NCBI GenBank assembly: GCA_903867845.1
Contig: CAIPSZ010000030.1
Coordinates: 1 to 7,139 of the forward strand
Direction: 5' to 3'
DNA: 7,139 nucleotides
From: Candidatus Kerfeldbacteria bacterium
GTDB lineage: Bacteria > Patescibacteriota > Patescibacteriia > PEXW01
Both the position numbers and the translations under genes were made by a program. This document shows, in pieces, positions 1 through 5,200 of the stretch; within the stretch, counting starts at the first letter, position 1, and each line of letters opens with the position of its first letter. The notes beneath the pieces are model-generated. The model was not told where the DNA came from and made no database searches. It saw only the letters and a program-made list of their open reading frames with translations.

Positions 1-1499
1 CACCAGGAGGGATGGTCTAGATCTAGGCTACCTAGAGAAGACCTTGAAACCTCCGTCCTTTCCTGTTGTAGTGAAGTTCTTTCGTTCACGCCTATCCAGG
101 CAACCACCGGGGCAAAACGCTCCAAGAAGTGGAATTTGAGCAAGACGGCTGAAGCGGACAGCATGATGACTAGAGCTGTCTGGCCGATAACGTGAACGTG
201 CTGGATACGCACTTTGATGAAGATGTTTAGCAATAGCGCCACAATGAGGAAGAAAATGAAGCCCAGGTAGAACTGATTGCTCAGCATGAGCAAACGGGAG
301 AGGAAATCGTTCGTTTTGACTGTGGTGGGGGTGGTCGAGGCGGTCGTCTCGGGAACGAGGGACGGCGCAGGGTTACCCACATCGGTCTGGGTGGGGGTTG
401 GCTGGGTCGTGGCAACCGTAGCTGGCGTTTGGACCGTGACGTTGAAGGTAAGCTCGGTTTTGGCAAGCTGGGCGCCAGTCGAGTCAACGAGCGCAAAGTG
501 CTCCGCGGTCGCGCCAGTGGTCGTGGGAGCTACTAAGCGCCATTCAAACCGGGCAACGCCATTCGTGGCCACATCCTGCTCGAGTAATCCGACTGTCGTT
601 GCGGAATCCCAATCCTGCTCGACAAATGGTGAGGTGTGCTTGAGTGGTTCAGCCGTGACAAGGGAGAGCGATCCAGTTTTCCAGGTTTGCACGCCGGTGT
701 TCTGGAATTCTGCCCAGACATCAACGACCGCCTTTGGTGCAAGGGTAAAGGTATCTAAACTCTGCTGCGCGAGCATGCCCGTGGGCGGTGGCGTTTCGGC
801 GGCTTGCACCTTCGGCTTTGTCGTTGGCGTAGCGGGTTTCGTCACGACCGGCTTTGGCCTCGTCGTGAGGGTGGTGACTTTGGCGACAGCCGTCTTCTGC
901 GCGACTGGCGTGCCGAACAATTCCACGAGCACGGTCGTTTCGGAGCCACCCATGTTGCCCGTGACGACGGCAATGCCAACGTCTTTGTACCGGCTGTTCA
1001 TGATGTTCGCCTTGTGCGTCGGGCTCGCCATGAGCGCGGCGTGCGCGGCCTCGGGGGTGGTGAAGTCGATGGCGAGGTTTTCTCCAGCGAGGGTGTAGTT
1101 GTAGCCAGTTGCATCAATCCAGGTCCAGAAGCGCTTGCCATCTGGCGTGGTGTGGGCAAAGTAGTTCCGGGCAATCATATCTTTGGCCTTCCGCTGAGCG
1201 GCGAGGTCCAGGAGCGCGTTTTCCTTGAGCGTGCTCAAGCCACCCTGCGTGCGTGAGGTATTTGTAAGGGTGAGAATGGTGGATGACGTGAATTCAGCAA
1301 ATTCTGCCGTGCTCGGGAATGCCGCAAAGAGGAAAATGACGCTGGCAACTTTTGCCGCGATGAGGACGTACGCGTACGCACGTAATGCTTTGGGGCGCAG
1401 GGCGTGCGGGCGGTGGTCATTCCCTTCGTGCGGGATGAACCAGTGCTTGGCCGTGCGCGCGATGCGGTGGTGGAGTTTTTGCTTCGGTGTGGAGTTCAT
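1..1499 (-). CDS. Membrane-anchored CAP (SCP/YkwD-like) protein with NBR1-like FW domain; 3' end cut by window edge
   Basis: The frame is open from ATG at 1499-1497 to the window edge: 499 codons without a stop. An in-frame TAA at 1523-1521 with no ATG or GTG between fixes the start. Residues 1-40 are basic and His-rich; a hydrophobic helix at about 41-61 is a signal anchor. A CAP domain covers about 75-198, with NYFAHTTPDG (H116), AGENLA (E140) and SPTHKANIM (H162), matching the His/Glu cavity residues of bacterial YkwD-like CAP proteins. A Pro/Thr/Lys-rich linker (about 200-240) leads to an Ig-like domain (about 245-357) with W262, W273, W297 and W320 and an F-x-NTG-x-x-TW motif, as in the four-tryptophan (FW) domain. 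A Thr/Pro linker precedes two hydrophobic helices (about 408-428 and 437-454). CAP and FW domains should face outward. Activity is unknown: bacterial CAP proteins have been linked to proteolysis, lipid binding or cell-wall roles, and nothing here decides among them. The last 30 or so residues look unrelated in composition and may be edge artefact. Confidence 0.9.
   Translation of the reverse strand, partial: MNSTPKQKLHHRIARTAKHWFIPHEGNDHRPHALRPKALRAYAYVLIAAKVASVIFLFAAFPSTAEFAEFTSSTILTLTNTSRTQGGLSTLKENALLDLAAQRKAKDMIARNYFAHTTPDGKRFWTWIDATGYNYTLAGENLAIDFTTPEAAHAALMASPTHKANIMNSRYKDVGIAVVTGNMGGSETTVLVELFGTPVAQKTAVAKVTTLTTRPKPVVTKPATPTTKPKVQAAETPPPTGMLAQQSLDTFTLAPKAVVDVWAEFQNTGVQTWKTGSLSLVTAEPLKHTSPFVEQDWDSATTVGLLEQDVATNGVARFEWRLVAPTTTGATAEHFALVDSTGAQLAKTELTFNVTVQTPATVATTQPTPTQTDVGNPAPSLVPETTASTTPTTVKTNDFLSRLLMLSNQFYLGFIFFLIVALLLNIFIKVRIQHVHVIGQTALVIMLSASAVLLKFHFLERFAPVVAWIGVNERTSLQQERTEVSRSSLGSLDLDHPSW
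539..767 (-). other. Core of four-tryptophan (FW, NBR1-type Ig-like) domain inside the CAP protein
   Basis: This covers about residues 245-320 of the CAP-domain protein. It holds tryptophans 262, 273, 297 and 320. W262 and W273 flank an EFQNTGVQTW segment, and the last Trp is followed by APTTTG and then HFALVD, which resembles the strand order of the FW domain first described in eukaryotic NBR1 and also found in bacteria. The domain probably extends to about residue 357 (near 429). It is likely a protein- or ligand-binding module carried outside the membrane. The family call comes from motif reading only. Confidence 0.65.
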
Positions 1500-1508
1500 A
1501 AACAGCGT

Positions 1509-1545
1509 ACAGTACCACGATTACGAGTCTACGTCAAGTATAGCA
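1509..1545 (-). promoter_or_regulatory. Possible promoter elements for the CAP gene
   Basis: Two overlapping sigma70-like readings exist on the minus strand. The first is TTGACG (1537-1532), a 17-nt spacer and TACTGT (1514-1509); the -35 is good and the -10 poor, and the predicted start lies within a few bases of the ATG at 1499, giving a nearly leaderless message. The second is an extended -10, TGCTATACT (1545-1537), without a clear -35, giving a leader of about 30 nt. No Shine-Dalgarno sequence precedes the ATG. The consensus used is the general bacterial one; promoter rules in this lineage are not known to me. Confidence 0.35.
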
Positions 1546-1547
1546 TT

Positions 1548-1570
1548 CTGTAGCACGTTGTATGCTACAG
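1548..1570 (-). repeat. Perfect 8-bp inverted repeat over the sortase stop codon
   Basis: CTGTAGCA (1548-1555) and TGCTACAG (1563-1570) are exact reverse complements with a 7-nt loop. The right arm includes the sortase stop codon (1567-1565). A second, competing pairing is TAGCAT (1541-1546) with ATGCTA (1562-1567). In the minus-strand transcript the stem is followed by AAUGCUAUAC and not by a U tract, so this is not a standard intrinsic terminator. It could be a weak terminator, an RNA-processing or stability hairpin, or an operator for the following promoter. Confidence 0.5.
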
Positions 1571-2263
1571 CAACTCTCCCACCACTACTAAACGTTCTTT
1601 CGTCGAGAAGAGCGGGTGACAGGTAGTGACTGTTAGCCGCGTATCGAGGGTTGGCTGGGCAACGTCCGTACGCTCCTTGGGGAGGATCTGCGTTGTACTC
1701 ACTCGGAAATCGTACTCTTTGCCCTTCCAGTAGATAATCATGATGTCACCCTTCTTGAGCTCGTTGAGGAGGTACAGGGTGAGGTTAGATGGCGGTCGGT
1801 ACTGGAAGCGGTGACCGGAGAGTACGGTATTCCCACCCTGGTCCGGGCTCGATGATCCAGGGATATGCCAAGCGCCACCATTGAGCGCTGCTGCCTCATT
1901 CGTCCCTTCATGAATGGGTAGGTTTACGCCAATTTTCGGGATAACCAGGCGATTGTCCGCTGGACGAGCACGGTTCACCACGCGGGCGCGAACTTTTTTC
2001 TCAGTTGCCGGGGCGGGTGTGTTCGTGGCGAGCTGGGCTTGGCCGTCAGAGTTTTCGGTTACCGTGCCATCTGCAGCTACCAGGTTGCTCTCGTAGGGGA
2101 ATACCGGTGCTTGGGGTGTGCTTACTGGTCCGGTGAACTTGTACCGAATAATCGGCCAAGCGGGGTACGAGAGCACAATGATACCGACGCCAATGAGAAG
2201 GAAGCCCACCCAGCGGGTGAGCTTCCAGTCTTTGGTGTGACGTGGTGTAGCCAAGTCAACCAT
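1565..2263 (-). CDS. Class E-like sortase (cysteine transpeptidase)
   Basis: This 232-residue protein has the usual length and layout of a membrane sortase: a short basic N-terminus, one TM helix (about 17-37), a Pro/Ala/Thr-rich linker (about 44-100) and a catalytic beta-barrel (about 104-232). The catalytic triad is visible: His151 in VLSGHR, Cys215 in TVTTCHP and Arg224 in TKERLVV. TVTTCHP-x5-ERLVV matches class E sortases better than class A or B. Sortases cleave a sorting motif between Thr and Gly and transfer the protein to a cell-wall or pilin nucleophile. ATG at 2263-2261 lies 8 nt after the stop codon of the LPTTG protein, so the two are almost certainly co-transcribed and that protein is the expected substrate. 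No Shine-Dalgarno sequence is seen; translation may be coupled to the upstream stop. Sub-class is inferred from motif wording alone. Confidence 0.95.
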   Translation of the reverse strand: MVDLATPRHTKDWKLTRWVGFLLIGVGIIVLSYPAWPIIRYKFTGPVSTPQAPVFPYESNLVAADGTVTENSDGQAQLATNTPAPATEKKVRARVVNRARPADNRLVIPKIGVNLPIHEGTNEAAALNGGAWHIPGSSSPDQGGNTVLSGHRFQYRPPSNLTLYLLNELKKGDIMIIYWKGKEYDFRVSTTQILPKERTDVAQPTLDTRLTVTTCHPLFSTKERLVVVGELL

Positions 2264-2271
2264 GAATGCTT

Positions 2272-5200
2272 TTACGCGAGGTCAGAGCCCTGCTTGCGGC
2301 GTGCCAGGACAAAGCCGAGGATGATGAGGCCTGCACCAGCGGCGGCAATGCCGTAGTCCAGAATGCCTGCCCCAGTGGTCGGCAAGGTCTCGCCGAGGAC
2401 ACGGCCGCGTTTGACGGTCACGGATACGCTGGCGTGAATGCTGGAGTGATTGTCCGCCTTGGCAACTGCAAGGTTGTCGTAGCTGCCAGCGGGGACGCTG
2501 GAACCCACGTTCACTTTGTAGGTTACCGTATTGGATGCTCCAGCGGCCAAATCGCCCAGTGACCAGCTCTTTGTGGTTAACGTGGTGCCATCAAAGGTGA
2601 AACCGGTAGGCAAGGTGTCGTTCAGGACGACGTTGATTGCACTCCCCGAGCCAGTGTTCTTTATGATCACGGTGTACGTGAGTACATCACCTGGGTTCGC
2701 CGTTGTCTTGCTCACGGTCTTGGTGATACCGAGCGTGGGTGTGGTGGTTTCGCCAAGAACTTGTGGCACGCGGGTTTGTACCGGGACCTGTGTGGATACC
2801 TTAGGCGCGTTGTCCGCTTTCGCGGCGGCAATGTTGTTGTAGGTACCTGCCGTGGTGCCAGGGGCAACGTTGACCGTGTAGGCGATGGTCTTGGTATCAC
2901 CGACGGCCATGTTGCCAAGGTTCCATGTCCCTGTCTGACCAACAATGGTGGTAGCAGCTGGATTTTCACTTACCCACGTGAAGCCCGCTGGGAGCGTATC
3001 GCTCATGACCGCATTGATCGCCGTGTCCGTACCGATGTTCTTCACCAGTACCGTGTAGGTGATTGGGTCACCGGGGTTCACGATGGTCGCGTTGGCAGTC
3101 TTGGTGATTTGCAGCTGCGGTGCAGTGGCGGCAGTAACGTTCGCCGTCGCAAATACTGGATCAATTCCATCGGCTGCAATTTTTGCCGTGTTCGGAATAA
3201 TCGAGCCATTCGGGACGGAAATTGCCGTTTTGACCACGTACGTGAGCGTGCCAGTTTCCCCTGGGTTACGCGTGCCGAGCAGCCACGTCGCTGAGGTCAC
3301 CGGGGTGCCGGTGGTGCTCATGGTGCACATCCCGGTGGTGCTGCCGCAGTTCATGGAAACGTAGGTCGTCGTCGCCGGGATTGGGTCCGTAACCGTCACG
3401 TTGGTTGTCTGGGAGTTTCCTGCAACCGACCAGGTAATGGTGTACGTAATATTCTGGTTCCCGTTCACGGTGACAAGGTCAGCAGTCTTGGTCAGACCTA
3501 GGCTTGCCTTTGCGCTAACTGTCGTGGTTACCGTGCTCGTGGCGCACTTCGTGGTTAGGCCTTCGCGGTGGTCAGCGTTGAGTGGGAGTTCACCCGTCCC
3601 GCAGATCTTACCAGTGTTGGTAATGACCGTGCCACTATCCAACGGACTATTCGCCTTCACCGTAAGGGTTACCGAACCGTTTGCTGCAGGATTTTTTGTG
3701 CCCAGGTTCCAGGTAACCGTCGTGCCATCAGATGTCCCGCCATTAGATGCTGACACGAACGTCGTGTTCGCGGGCAGGGGATCAGTGAGCACGGTATTCA
3801 CTGGAGTGTTACCAGAAACTGACCAGTTCAACGTGTAGGTAATGCTGTCACCAGCGTTTGTGGTTACCGGTCCAGTCTTCTCAATGCCGACCGTGAAGCT
3901 GTTCTGACCGTTCACGAAGTCTGCTTCTACGGAAGCGCCAGACGTCATGGTCACGACGTTGCCAGTGAGGAGTGCTGGGCTGACCGCGTACCAACCGTAG
4001 ACCTGCGTTTCCTTCACCGTGTGCTGGCCAGCGCTGACGTTATCGAATTCGTAGTACCCAGTTGGCCAGTTCCCGCTACCAGTGACGACGCAGTTGTCAC
4101 TGCTGTCTAGGCAGATCGTCCAGCCATTGAGCTTCTGCTCGTTGGTGCTGTACTTGTACCCCAAGATTTTGCCAAGCTGGAAGTTGCCGAAGTTCATGGT
4201 CTGGTTTTGCCCAGACGTGGCGTTCACCATGTAGGTGCTTGGATCAGTTGGGTAGGTCTGCACCCAGCCGGTCTTGCTACCTTCGGACACGGTGTACGCG
4301 CCAGGCGCAAGGTTACTGAATGTGGTGCAACCGCGAACGGTGTTCTGCGTCGTCTTGCCATCACCCAAGGCGAGGGTCATTGGCCAGCCGCCTTCGGCTG
4401 TGTACAGCGGGTCTTCCGTAATGTTGCCATCACCGTTTGTATCAACGTACTTGCAGGCCGTGATGTTCACGTTCTGGAAGTTGATAAAGGTTTCCACATC
4501 CTGCGCACCAGACGCGAGGTGGACGACGTTCGACGTACTCGTGAGCGCGGTGTACCCAGCCGGAACAATTTCCTTCACCGTGTACGTTCCCGGGACGAGG
4601 TTGGCAAACGTGTAGGAACCGTCAGCACCCGTCACTTGGTTGCCACCGATTTGGCTGGCGCCCTGCCAGAGCTGGACTGTCCAGCCCGCTTTCGGCGTCT
4701 GGTCACCAGTGGTGCTCGCATTGCCATCAGCATCCATCAGCTTCACCGCTTTGATCGATGCATTCTGGGTGTTGATGAATGTGTAGGTGTAGTTCGGGTC
4801 AGTGCCGCAGGTTACGGTGCCAAAGTCGTGCGAGGTTGCACCGAGTGCGGAATAACCAGCAACTGTAGCTTCGGACACGCTGTAGCTGCCCGGCCCGAGG
4901 TTGGACCAGGTGGCGCAGCCGTTCTCACCCGTTGCTTGCGTATCAACCGAGTGGCCATTCTTGGAAAGCGTGATGTTCCAGCCCGCTTTTGGTGTCTGGT
5001 CTTTGGTGGAATCCAGACTGCCATCCTGGTCAATGACCTTACAGCCAGTGATAGAAATGTTCTGGAAGTTTCCAAAATTATTGTTCGTCGACGTACCGTT
5101 GGAACCAATCACGATACCCGTGAGCGGGTTGGTCGTGGTGTGGGTCCAGCCAGTGCGATCTTCTTCAGTCACGCTATAGGTACCGGGTACAACATTGCTG

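Noticed and set aside
16..24. XbaI and BglII sites as vector remnant
   Set aside because: TCTAGA and AGATCT overlap inside one palindrome and no other vector sequence is recognisable; two short sites alone are not evidence of a vector.
277..1098. Plus-strand open frame of 273 codons opposite the CAP gene
   Set aside because: The Val/Ser/Ala-rich translation is the mirror of the Thr/Pro linkers and FW domain of the CAP gene, whose CAP and four-Trp motifs are on the other strand.
1548..1570. Rho-independent terminator after the sortase gene
   Set aside because: The stem is perfect but AT-containing and short, and the transcript continues AAUGCUAUAC with no U tract. It is kept as an inverted repeat only.
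3401..3838. Plus-strand frame of 145 codons with hydrophobic runs
   Set aside because: It is antisense to DUF11 modules 1 and 2. The Val/Phe runs come from reverse-complemented Thr/Asn/Glu codons and not from real membrane helices.
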